64,000 bases of DNA, taken from Flavobacterium silvaticum. Lineage in GTDB: Bacteria > Bacteroidota > Bacteroidia > Flavobacteriales > Flavobacteriaceae. Numbering within the stretch: position 1 is the first letter of the stretch; each line of letters begins with the position of its first letter. Position numbers and translations under genes: made by a program. The notes under the pieces were generated by a model, which was not told the DNA's origin, did no database searches, and was given only the letters and a program-made list of their open reading frames with translations. The DNA is taken from NCBI RefSeq assembly GCF_012911565.1, contig NZ_JAAMPU010000101.1, positions 124,001 through 188,000 of the forward strand, in the 5' to 3' direction. Shown one piece after another: positions 16,734 through 26,107 of this stretch.

Positions 16734-18758
16734 ATGTATAAATATTTTTTGATTGTCTTGTTCGCAGCTATTCCGGCCTTAGCTCAGGAACCCGAACAAA
16801 AGGATACGCTGGCGACCGTTACGGTAAAAACGTCGTCAAGCAGCATTCGTAAATCACAGACTGCCGTTACCAATACACAGGTCATGACGAGCCGTGAATT
16901 GCTCAAAGCCGCGTGTTGCAACCTCGCTGAAAGTTTCGAGACCAATCCGTCTATCGATGTAAATTTCACCGATGCACTTACGGGTGCCAAACAAATCAAG
17001 ATGCTCGGTTTGACAAGTCCGTATTTAATGATTACCGAGGAGAATATTCCATCTGTGCGGGGCGCTTCCCAAACATTTGGAATGACTTTCACGCCCGGAA
17101 CGTGGGTCGAAAGCATCCAGATTACCAAAGGCGCGGGTTCTGTAGTGAACGGTTATGAAAGCATTTCGGGCCAGATCAACACGGAATTGATAAAACCCGC
17201 TACCGACATTCCGTTTTTCTTCAATATGTATGGATCGACCGATTCGCGATTGGAGCTTAACGGCCATTTCAATGAGCGGTTCGGCGATAAATGGAGCAGC
17301 AGCCTGTTTGTCCACGGTAACATGAGACGCATGCCGATGGATCAGAACGACGACGGGTTTCTCGATAATCCTATTTCCAGCCAAATCAACGTCATGAACC
17401 GATGGCAGTACAACAACGCCGAAAAAGGTTGGGTCAGTTTTATCACCGCCAGAGTCATGAACGATGAAAAACTGACAGGCGAAGTGGCTTCACATCATAA
17501 TCCGTCAGCGACCGGTTTCTGGAAGTCTGAAATCAATACCCAACGCTATGATATCGCCACCAAAATAGGATATGTGTTTCCGGATATGCCATACCAAAGC
17601 ATCGGTTTCCAGAATGCCTACAGCCGTCATGTGCAGGATTCTTATTTCGGAAACAATATATATAATATCGCTCAGGACAGTTTTTATTCGAACCTGATCC
17701 TGAATTCCATCATCAACAATACACGTCATAAATTTGCGGCCGGAATTAATTTTACGTTGGACAGATATCGCGAAAATGTAATCGTTCCCGGAATCGACAA
17801 TAACTTTGACAGGATCGATAATTCGCTTGGCGCTTTCGCTGAATATACATTCGACAATTCAGACAATTTCAGTTTGATTGCCGGAATGCGTGCCGATTAC
17901 CACAATCGTCTTGGTGTTTTTGCGACACCCAGATTGCATGTCAGGTATAATCCGTGGGCAGATGGAACGTTGCGTGCTTCTGCCGGACGTGGAAAACGGG
18001 CTGCCAATATTTTTGCCGAAAACCAACAGTTGTTTGCGAGTGCCAGAAGTTTCAGCATACTCGATTTGGGTGGTAAAATTTATGGTTTGGATCCGGAAAT
18101 CGCATGGAATTACGGTATCAGTTTCAGCCAGAAGTTCAAGATTTTCGGGCAACCATCAGACATAGGTTTTGATTTATACAGAACAGATTTCAGCAATCAG
18201 GCTGTCGTAGATCTATACGCCAATGTGCATCAGGTTTCATTCTATAATCTGACCGGGAATTCATCTGCCACAAGCCTTCAGGTCGACTTCAATTACGAGC
18301 CGTTAAAACACCTGAACTTACGCACCGCATACAAATACTATGACATAGAAACCGATTACCTGTCAGGTACGAACCAACGTCCGTTGCAGGCGCGCCACCG
18401 GCTTTTTGCCAATGTTGAATTCGCGACGCATATCGATGACAAAGGGCACAGGTGGAAATTCGATACGACGTGGAACTGGACGGGCGAGCAGCGGCTTCCG
18501 ACGACCGAAGGGAATTCAAGTTGGAATAAATTACCCGTCGATGCCAATCCTTTCAGTACCGTAAATGCACAAATGACAAGGTCATTTTCTTCTAAATTCG
18601 AAATGTATGCCGGTGTCGAAAACCTGACAAACTATCGTCAGGACAAACCCATACTTGGCAGTGAAAACCCGTTTGGCGCGGAATTCGACGCGTCGATTAT
18701 CTATGCGCCTGTTTTTGGGAGGATGATGTATGCGGGGCTGCGGTTTAAGGTGAAGTAA
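16734..18758 (+). CDS. TonB-dependent outer-membrane receptor, probable metal uptake
   Basis: A 674-residue receptor with signal peptide (MYKYFLIVLFAAIPALAQ), an N-terminal plug domain and a C-terminal 22-strand-type barrel. The plug has VTNTQVMTSRELLKAACCNL with a paired Cys, LGLTSPYLMITEENIPSVRG and ITKGAGSVVNGYESISGQIN, and the protein ends in a typical aromatic-containing terminal strand. There is no carboxypeptidase-like extension and no SusD partner, arguing against glycan uptake. Its place between an HYC_CC_PP protein and an HMA protein suggests a metal or metallophore substrate. The start is 47 bases after the previous stop. Confidence 0.88.
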   Translation: MYKYFLIVLFAAIPALAQEPEQKDTLATVTVKTSSSSIRKSQTAVTNTQVMTSRELLKAACCNLAESFETNPSIDVNFTDALTGAKQIKMLGLTSPYLMITEENIPSVRGASQTFGMTFTPGTWVESIQITKGAGSVVNGYESISGQINTELIKPATDIPFFFNMYGSTDSRLELNGHFNERFGDKWSSSLFVHGNMRRMPMDQNDDGFLDNPISSQINVMNRWQYNNAEKGWVSFITARVMNDEKLTGEVASHHNPSATGFWKSEINTQRYDIATKIGYVFPDMPYQSIGFQNAYSRHVQDSYFGNNIYNIAQDSFYSNLILNSIINNTRHKFAAGINFTLDRYRENVIVPGIDNNFDRIDNSLGAFAEYTFDNSDNFSLIAGMRADYHNRLGVFATPRLHVRYNPWADGTLRASAGRGKRAANIFAENQQLFASARSFSILDLGGKIYGLDPEIAWNYGISFSQKFKIFGQPSDIGFDLYRTDFSNQAVVDLYANVHQVSFYNLTGNSSATSLQVDFNYEPLKHLNLRTAYKYYDIETDYLSGTNQRPLQARHRLFANVEFATHIDDKGHRWKFDTTWNWTGEQRLPTTEGNSSWNKLPVDANPFSTVNAQMTRSFSSKFEMYAGVENLTNYRQDKPILGSENPFGAEFDASIIYAPVFGRMMYAGLRFKVK

Positions 18759-18839
18759 GTGAGTTTGGAAGTTTGAGAGATCGGAAGATCGGAAGAAGGC
18801 AAGAAACAACAAATCAAGTTTAAATTTAATAATAGCATT

Positions 18840-19187
18840 ATGAGAAATATATTGATCCTTTTGATGACCTTCGGTTCGTTGGTAACGGCATCGGCACAGG
18901 AAAAAAACAAGAACGCCAAATATTCTATTGAGGTCAGCGGGAATTGTGGCCAATGCAAAAAGCGTATTGAAAAAGCGGCGCTTTCCGTAAATGGCGTAAA
19001 GTCGGCTGTATGGAATGAAGAAGACGGAAAACTTTCGCTGATTCTGAACGAAGAAAAATCGTCATTGCTCGACGTAGAAAAAGCTATCGCAAAAGTCGGA
19101 CACGACACGCCGGACGTGAAATCGACCGATGCCGATTATGAAAAGCTGCACAGTTGCTGTAAATATGATCGCGAAACGGGCCATTAA
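18840..19187 (+). CDS. Exported HMA-domain (CxxC) metal-binding protein
   Basis: A 115-residue protein with a signal peptide (MRNILILLMTFGSLVTASAQ) and one heavy-metal-associated domain. The metal loop is GNCGQCKKRIEKAA (CxxC), followed by the usual beta-alpha-beta pattern with VNGVKSAVW and VEKAIAKVGHDTP. A second Cys pair lies in LHSCCKYD near the C-terminus, as in several Bacteroidota periplasmic copper carriers. It is third in the set after the HYC_CC_PP protein and TonB receptor. Copper or another thiophilic ion is the likely ligand. Confidence 0.87.
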   Translation: MRNILILLMTFGSLVTASAQEKNKNAKYSIEVSGNCGQCKKRIEKAALSVNGVKSAVWNEEDGKLSLILNEEKSSLLDVEKAIAKVGHDTPDVKSTDADYEKLHSCCKYDRETGH

Positions 19188-19271
19188 GTTTTAATTAAAC
19201 TAAAGACCGGAATTGCCCCACCCGTAAATTATGCGTAATTTCACACTCTCTTTTATACACCAAAAACTACA

Positions 19272-19973
19272 ATGAACGATTTTAGCTGGAAAGACCTTTT
19301 TGACCCTTTGTTTTACATCCATTTTGATATCAATGGAATAAAAGTGGGGCTTTTTATAGTGTTGTTCATTGTGTTTGCCGAAACCGGATTATTCGCCGGA
19401 TTCTTTTTGCCGGGCGACAGTTTGCTGTTTCTTTCCGGAATCTACAACCGCGAATTGGTTGAGAATATTATGGTGGCCGACAGTGATTTCATTAATGTTC
19501 TTGTGCTTTCGGCTTTGGTAGGAGCGGCGGGAATCGTGGGGAATATGGTCGGGTATTGGTTCGGGGCCAAAAGCGGATACTATCTGTACAACAAAAAAGA
19601 CAGCCTGCTCTGGAAACAGAAATACCTGATCCAATCCAAGGAATTCTTTGAAAAACACGGCGGACGTGCGATTATCTTTGCACGTTTCCTTCCCATCTTC
19701 AGGACGTTCGCGCCTATTGTTGCGGGGATTGTGCTTATGGATAAGAAGAAGTTTATGTTCTATAACATCCTGAGTTCCTGCCTTTGGTCATTCAGTTTGA
19801 TTTTTGCGGGACACTATCTGTACGGCTTTTTGCTGGAAAAGTTCAACATCGACCTCAAAGAGCACATCGAACTTATCATTATTATTCTTGTTGCGATTAC
19901 GATTGTTCCGGTGATTTTGAAGTTTGGGAAGAAAAGTCCGGTGGCTTCAGAAGACGAGGCTTCTAAAGAGTAA
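19272..19973 (+). CDS. DedA family membrane protein
   Basis: A 233-residue polytopic protein of the DedA/VTT (SNARE-associated) family, whose members are implicated in phospholipid (undecaprenyl phosphate or PE) recycling across the membrane. Typical words are FAETGLFAGFFLPGDSLLF, GNMVGYWFGAKSG, FFEKHGGRAIIFARFLPIFR and FAPIVAG. The sequence after residue 220 is a charged tail. It stands alone, 84 bases after the HMA gene; no promoter could be defined with confidence. A 666-base gene-poor gap follows. Confidence 0.9.
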   Translation: MNDFSWKDLFDPLFYIHFDINGIKVGLFIVLFIVFAETGLFAGFFLPGDSLLFLSGIYNRELVENIMVADSDFINVLVLSALVGAAGIVGNMVGYWFGAKSGYYLYNKKDSLLWKQKYLIQSKEFFEKHGGRAIIFARFLPIFRTFAPIVAGIVLMDKKKFMFYNILSSCLWSFSLIFAGHYLYGFLLEKFNIDLKEHIELIIIILVAITIVPVILKFGKKSPVASEDEASKE

Positions 19974-20046
19974 TCCCTCTAGTGTAAGCGTTCTATTATT
20001 GCTGGAAACAGCAAATGGCGTTAACTAAATCTGCGACATTTTTTAT

Positions 20047-20064
20047 GCGACAATTTATTTTGTC
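20047..20064. repeat. GACAA...TTGTC hairpin, copy of a dispersed repeat
   Basis: The 18-mer GCGACAATTTATTTTGTC here recurs exactly at 50871-50888. It is part of a family of GACAA/TTGTC inverted words found in three intergenic regions of the window. Confidence 0.7.
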
Positions 20065-20154
20065 ATTGTAAAGTTGTCACGTGTTTTTGCCGATTGTTTT
20101 TACCCGATTCATTTTGTTACACTTTGTTCTCTTAAGCAGTATTTTAAGATTTGA

Positions 20155-20265
20155 TACATAAAAAATGTACTTAGGATATTTTGGCAATGAGTAAATTTAA
20201 GCCGGGGAGGGGCGAATGGTGTTCCCTACAAAATCCTGAAATCAGTTGTATACATTTTTTATGTA
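20155..20265. repeat. Inverted repeat of self-palindromic 15-mers
   Basis: TACATAAAAAATGTA (20155-20169) is the exact reverse complement of 20251-20265, and each arm is itself nearly palindromic. Just inside, AGGATATTTTG and CAAAATCCT can extend the stem. The whole could fold as one long hairpin or two short ones. Confidence 0.7.
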
Positions 20266-20469
20266 CCAAATAGCTTCGCTTCAGTTCGGCTAAAGCCTCG
20301 GGTGTTAAATTTATTCCTTTGAATATCAGTAGATCGGTTTCTTGTGGGGAGTTTATAAAACATTTTGTGTCCAGTACATTCCCTTACTAATAATTCCATC
20401 TTGCAGATTGAAATAGAAGGCCATGCCTTTTACAGTCTCAATTTTTTCATGTAAAAAAATATCAGTCAT
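20171..20469 (-). pseudogene. Probable frameshifted small ORF
   Basis: On the minus strand an ATG at 20469 opens 38 codons (MTDIFLHEKIETVKGMAFYF and on), stopping at 20355-20353. A second frame, open through the same area, continues with about 65 further codons including LIFKGINLTPEALAELKRSY and ends at 20171. The 299-base total is not a multiple of three, as one frameshift would give. Joined, they would make roughly 100 residues with protein-like composition. No family is recognised, and chance open frames in AT-rich DNA remain possible. Confidence 0.3.
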
Positions 20470-20585
20470 TTTAGATAAAAACGTTCATTGGAATCCCATT
20501 TTACCAATAGTTTTTTACAATTGATTCATCCCAAAACCGATTTTGAGTATTTATTAGTCATTCTCCATCAAAAGAAATCAATAAA

Positions 20586-20611
20586 AAAGCTGCCCATTGC
20601 TGAGCAGCTTT
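20586..20611 (-). terminator. groEL terminator
   Basis: AAAGCTGC (20586-20593) pairs with GCAGCTTT (20604-20611) about 30 bases past the groEL stop, followed on the minus strand by a T run. Confidence 0.8.
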
Positions 20612-20639
20612 CCTTTTATAAAAACTAAGATGATTCGAA

Positions 20640-22289
<1,650 letters not shown>

Positions 22290-22317
22290 TTATTTGTTTT
22301 GTTATAGATCTGACTGT

Positions 22318-22593
22318 TTAAACGATTGCAAGAATGTCGTCTTCACGCATGATCAGGTAGTCTTTACCTTCTAGTTTAAGTTCTGTTCCGGAGTATTTTC
22401 CATATAGGACAGCATCACCAACCTTAACGGTCATGTCATGGTCTTTGGTTCCGTTTCCAACAGCGACAACTGTTCCTTTCTGTGGTTTTTCCTTGGCAGT
22501 GTCTGGAATAAAAATACCCGAAGCGGTCTGTGTTTCAGCGGCTACGGGTTCAATCAATACGCGGTCTGCAAGTGGTTTAATGTTTAAAGCCAT
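22318..22593 (-). CDS. groES: Co-chaperonin GroES (Hsp10)
   Basis: A 91-residue co-chaperonin that caps GroEL. It contains [12 protein letters not shown], the mobile-loop region around [17 protein letters not shown], and [15 protein letters not shown]. Canonical length. It forms the groES-groEL operon and is separated from the upstream secG by a strong hairpin, so it has its own promoter, which I could not define convincingly. No CIRCE-like inverted repeat was seen upstream. Confidence 0.98.
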   Translation of the reverse strand: MALNIKPLADRVLIEPVAAETQTASGIFIPDTAKEKPQKGTVVAVGNGTKDHDMTVKVGDAVLYGKYSGTELKLEGKDYLIMREDDILAIV

Positions 22594-22689
22594 ACTCGTT
22601 TATTGTTTATTAAAATTATTTATTTTTTTATCGTCCGCCGCTTGTCGAAAAATATGCCATGCGCCTGAACCTGACATTTTTGCTTAAAA

Positions 22690-22719
22690 AAAATGCCAGC
22701 GTTGACAGGCTGGCATTTT
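22690..22719 (-). terminator. secG terminator
   Basis: AAAATGCCAGC (22690-22700) pairs with GCTGGCATTTT (22709-22719) about 20 bases past the secG stop. The 11-bp stem and flanking T run make it a strong terminator separating the secG operon from groES. Confidence 0.88.
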
Positions 22720-22738
22720 AGACGGGATTGTTTCCGTA

Positions 22739-23125
22739 TTATTTTGTAGCTGGTTCGGCTGGAGTTGCAGGAGCAGGCGTTTCAGTTGCAGGTTGTGTAG
22801 CTGCTGGCGTCGCCGTTTTGTCTGCTGCCGGCGTTGCGGTCTTGGGAGCCGTAGCTTCAAGGTTATCGATTACTTTGGATTCGCTTTGTCCCATCATTCC
22901 AGGGAAACTCAGTGTAGACAAAAGAATCAAAGCGATAAGGATCGCTGCAAGCGTCCAGGTACTTTTATCCAAAAAGTCGGTGGTCTTTTGAACACCACCC
23001 ATCATTTGAGATCCGCCCAATGAAGAAGACAAGCCGCCACCTTTAGGGTTTTGAACCATTACTACCACTATCAGCAGAAAGCAAACTATGGTTATCAGGA
23101 CCAGGAAAATCGCAAAATTGTTCAT
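22739..23125 (-). CDS. secG: Preprotein translocase subunit SecG
   Basis: A 128-residue SecG, the small accessory subunit of the SecYEG export channel. It has two hydrophobic helices around the conserved MVQNPKGGGLSSSLGG loop and TTDFLDKSTW. The C-terminal 45 residues form an Ala/Pro/Thr-rich tail (repeats of the TPAA type) that is longer than in enterobacteria and is probably disordered. It begins 4 bases after the preceding TPR gene, so it is the last gene of that operon. Confidence 0.95.
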   Translation of the reverse strand: MNNFAIFLVLITIVCFLLIVVVMVQNPKGGGLSSSLGGSQMMGGVQKTTDFLDKSTWTLAAILIALILLSTLSFPGMMGQSESKVIDNLEATAPKTATPAADKTATPAATQPATETPAPATPAEPATK

Positions 23126-23129
23126 TTAA

Positions 23130-24191
23130 TCAGGAATTTATATTTTTTAGTGTACGTATATCCAAAATTCGGTCTGCAAAGAAACTACTTTTTTCCGGAT
23201 ATTTCAAAATTAAAATTTCATACGCCTGAATTGCCTTGTCGTACTTTTTTTGTTCAAGGTAAACCCGCGCCAGTGTTTCGGTCATCAGGTATGAATTGTC
23301 TACCGCCCGGCTAGGCTCTACGCTTAAAGCAGGCAACGGCAGGTCTTTTTTTACAGGTGGAATCTTCGGATTATTCTCTATGAAACGATCAATCAGTTCG
23401 TTTTTTTTTTGGCGTTCTTCATTCAGATCGCCGTCAGTGTTTTGTGCTGTTTCTTCTTCTGAATCTGGTTGCGGATTTTCCCTTTGGATAGGATGGAAGG
23501 CAGAAAGTTGCAACCATTCCTGGAATGAATGTTTCTCGTCTTGTGAGAAATCAAGCGGTTTTCCTATTCCGAGTTTTTCATCGGCAGCTATTTGAGGGAC
23601 AGAAACGGCGGCGGCTTCCGGTGTTTCAATTATTTCTTTCGATTCCGGAATGTCAGCCGGTTCTTCTGTTGCAGTTTCAATTTCGGGTTCTGATTCGACT
23701 ACGGTATAATCCACTGTCGCTTCACGAATGGAATCCAATATGGAAAGCGTCGCTGGATCAGACAGAAACGTAATCGTCTCTTCTTCTACTTCCACATTCG
23801 CAGCTTCAATAGTCGGTTCTTCTATGATTTCGTCCGGTTTTACTTCCTCGGAAATATTTTCGGTAACCGGCAAATCGAGCAATTCCTGTTGTTTGTCCTC
23901 AAAAATAGTTCTGGTGACCGAATGGAATTGATTCGAGGTAATGAAATCAAACAACACACCTCTGTCCGAAGTATAAGCAGCCGTAACCTTCAAAGCGTAG
24001 TTGTATCTGAAACTGTCTTCCTTATAAAGACCTTTGAGTCGCAAAGCACGGGCAGACTGGAAATATGGGAATTCCGTCACGATTTTGTCCAATTCCTCCG
24101 TGTCATGCGCAGTGACGGCATCGGGGTGATTGAGCAGATATGTATATTCGGACAGGTTCACGTAATTTGGATCAGAAGGGGAAATTAGCAA
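23130..24191 (-). CDS. Tetratricopeptide-like cytosolic protein of unknown function
   Basis: A 353-residue protein without signal peptide. The N-terminal part (EYTYLLNHPDAVTAHD, FPYFQSARALRLKGLYKE) resembles a helical domain typical of flavobacterial proteins at this locus, the centre (about 115-265) is acidic, low-complexity and probably disordered with many Glu/Thr/Val, and the C-terminus has one TPR-like unit (TLARVYLEQKKYDKAIQAYE and on). It sits between lptE and secG with gaps of 20 and 4 bases. The envelope-biogenesis neighbours suggest a scaffold role, but no function is known to me. Confidence 0.75.
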   Translation of the reverse strand: MLISPSDPNYVNLSEYTYLLNHPDAVTAHDTEELDKIVTEFPYFQSARALRLKGLYKEDSFRYNYALKVTAAYTSDRGVLFDFITSNQFHSVTRTIFEDKQQELLDLPVTENISEEVKPDEIIEEPTIEAANVEVEEETITFLSDPATLSILDSIREATVDYTVVESEPEIETATEEPADIPESKEIIETPEAAAVSVPQIAADEKLGIGKPLDFSQDEKHSFQEWLQLSAFHPIQRENPQPDSEEETAQNTDGDLNEERQKKNELIDRFIENNPKIPPVKKDLPLPALSVEPSRAVDNSYLMTETLARVYLEQKKYDKAIQAYEILILKYPEKSSFFADRILDIRTLKNINS

Positions 24192-24211
24192 AAATCGGCG
24201 AAATAATCACA

Positions 24212-24709
24212 TTACCATTTGGCCAGCGAATCGTTGAAAATATCTTGGGTTATCCGTTCGAAAATCACGTCAAGTGCGGTAGTCAAAGGTGCACCGACCA
24301 ATTGTACATTGGCATCGTAATCATAAAAAAATGAAAACCGCTTTTCAAAGTTGTCGTCTTCCTTTTTCTTATTGGTAAAGCGCACCATCACGGAAATGGT
24401 CAAGCGGTTCTGGGCCGCACGCTGGTTTGCAGTTGCCGTCATTGGCGTAATGCGGTAATCGGTTATTTCGCCTTCATAAAGCAGGTCGCCGTTGGAATTC
24501 GTCAGGCTCAGGTTGGTCTGGTTCTGGATCAGATCCTGTAACTCCAATGTGAACGTACGTTCTATTCCGGGCTCGATGATTTCCGCATTGTTCTGGAAAT
24601 AATTCACCTGGAACGTATCGGCATCTATTTTTCCGGTTCCGGTAAAGTTGTAAACGCTGCATCCGCTGAAAAGGAAAAGTACAGGTAATAATAAAAATAT
24701 CTTTTTCAT
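24212..24709 (-). CDS. lptE: LPS assembly lipoprotein LptE-like
   Basis: A 165-residue lipoprotein with signal MKKIFLLLPVLFLFSGC (Cys at residue 17). The mature part starts SVYNFTGTG and contains FTLELQDLIQNQTNLSL and LLYEGEITDYRITPM, the pattern of Bacteroidota LptE proteins, which plug the LptD barrel that inserts LPS in the outer membrane. The ATG at 24709 is chosen because the signal peptide begins there; the frame extends to 24778 into the upstream gene. It starts 7 bases after the sigma-54 activator gene, in one operon. Confidence 0.85.
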   Translation of the reverse strand: MKKIFLLLPVLFLFSGCSVYNFTGTGKIDADTFQVNYFQNNAEIIEPGIERTFTLELQDLIQNQTNLSLTNSNGDLLYEGEITDYRITPMTATANQRAAQNRLTISVMVRFTNKKKEDDNFEKRFSFFYDYDANVQLVGAPLTTALDVIFERITQDIFNDSLAKW

Positions 24710-24716
24710 TTTCAGT

Positions 24717-25961
24717 TTATTGCAGGTCGAATTGTTTGATTTTCCTATACAGTGTGCGTTCCGAAATACCGAGTTCATTGGCAGCGGCTTTGCGTTTGCC
24801 TTTGTTCCTGTCCAACGCTTTCTTGATCATTTCCATCTCTTTCTGTTCGAGACGCAGCGTTTCTTCTTCCTCGACCGTTTCGGCAAAATCGTAATCTTCA
24901 TGTCTTGGAACAACAGGCTGTGGCTTTTGCGTCGGAAATACGGAAACACGTTGCGGCATATCATATTCCTGTTGGTCGTCGCCATAAATTTTACGGATAA
25001 GCCCCGGATTCGATTGCTGCACTTCGGCTCCTCCGTTTTTCATGAGTTCCATGGTAAGCTTTTTCAAATCGTTGAGGTCGCTTTTCATGTCGAACAGCAC
25101 TTTATAGAGAATCTCCCTTTCGGTAGAAAAATCGCTGTCGTTCTTTTTATCGGATATTACCTGTGGCAATGAATTTCCGTCCGAAGGCAAATACGACATC
25201 AATGTATTTCCGGAAATCTCGCGGTTCGTTTCCAAAACCGAAATCTGTTCGGCCACATTCCGCAGTTGACGGATGTTTCCACTCCATCTGTAACGTTGCA
25301 ATTGTGCGATTGCCGATTCTTCGAGGCGTATTGGTGGCATCTTATATTTGTGGCCAAAATCAGCGGCAAACTTGCGGAACAGCAAATGAATGTCATCCTG
25401 GCGGTCGCGCAACGGCGGCAACTGGATTTCTACCGTGCTCAACCGGTAATACAAATCTTCACGGAATTTTCCTTTTGCGATCGCATCGGCCATAGGCAAA
25501 TTCGTCGCGGCCACAATGCGGACGTTCGTCTTCTGGACCTGGCTCGAGCCGACTTTTATGAATTCGCCGTTTTCAAGCACACGAAGCAGCCGGACCTGTG
25601 TCGTCAGCGGCAATTCACCAACTTCGTCGAGGAAGATCGTCCCGCCGTCAGCCACTTCAAAATAGCCTTCACGCGTGGAAGTCGCGCCGGTAAATGAGCC
25701 TTTTTCGTGTCCGAAAAGTTCTGAATCTATCGTTCCTTCCGGAATAGCACCGCAGTTCACTGCGATGTATTTTCCGTGCTTCCTGTGAGAAAGCGCATGG
25801 ATTATTTTTGGGATGCTTTCTTTACCGACGCCGCTTTCGCCGGTCACGAGTACCGAAATATCGGTCGGAGCAACCTGGATCGCTTTTTCTACGGCGCGGT
25901 TGAGTTTCGGGTCGTTCCCGATAATCTCGAAGCGTTGTTTTATGGATTGGATTGATTCCAT
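24717..25961 (-). CDS. Sigma-54-dependent AAA+ transcriptional activator
   Basis: A 414-residue activator with an AAA+ domain (about 10-245) and a C-terminal Fis-type HTH (RKAAANELGISERTLYRKI). Walker A is GESGVGKE and Walker B lies in GGTIFLDEVGE. The sigma-54 contact loop reads GSFTGA instead of the usual GAFTGA. There is no receiver or other N-terminal sensory domain, so activity is set by expression or by partners. An acidic linker of about 130 residues, glutamine-rich in part, separates the AAA+ and HTH modules. The gene lies upstream of lptE, the TPR gene and secG, an unusual partner set for a sigma-54 regulator. Confidence 0.92.
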   Translation of the reverse strand: MESIQSIKQRFEIIGNDPKLNRAVEKAIQVAPTDISVLVTGESGVGKESIPKIIHALSHRKHGKYIAVNCGAIPEGTIDSELFGHEKGSFTGATSTREGYFEVADGGTIFLDEVGELPLTTQVRLLRVLENGEFIKVGSSQVQKTNVRIVAATNLPMADAIAKGKFREDLYYRLSTVEIQLPPLRDRQDDIHLLFRKFAADFGHKYKMPPIRLEESAIAQLQRYRWSGNIRQLRNVAEQISVLETNREISGNTLMSYLPSDGNSLPQVISDKKNDSDFSTEREILYKVLFDMKSDLNDLKKLTMELMKNGGAEVQQSNPGLIRKIYGDDQQEYDMPQRVSVFPTQKPQPVVPRHEDYDFAETVEEEETLRLEQKEMEMIKKALDRNKGKRKAAANELGISERTLYRKIKQFDLQ

Positions 25962-26024
25962 ATTTATTAAGAGAATAACAATTCCAAAGGTATGCCCGTT
26001 AGAAATTGTTGTTTTTATCTGGAG

Positions 26025-26099
26025 CTTTTTCCGGCTATCCGCTATATCTTTTGCGCTAAAGGGCGCTGCAAAAGGATGTCGCTTCTATCCGGGCTAGGC
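26025..26099. repeat. Structured intergenic element of a type recurring in Flavobacteria
   Basis: Between miaB and the sigma-54 gene lies a GC-richer block that begins CTTTTTCCGGCTATCCGC and ends ATCCGGGCTAGG. Its centre (26045-26076) forms a hairpin from ATCTTTTGC and GCAAAAGGAT. I recall similar sequences between genes in many Flavobacterium genomes, but I cannot run the comparison here. Confidence 0.45.
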
Positions 26100-26107
26100 T
26101 CTCGTTT

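Larger units (their letters stand above)
19974..20639. other. 666-bp gap with hairpin elements and a decayed ORF
   Basis: No intact gene of normal length is seen. The gap holds a GACAA/TTGTC hairpin at 20047-20064, a 110-base inverted-repeat structure at 20155-20265, a probable frameshifted ORF on the minus strand at 20171-20469, and the groEL terminator at 20586-20611. The region is AT-rich relative to the flanking genes. Confidence 0.6.
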
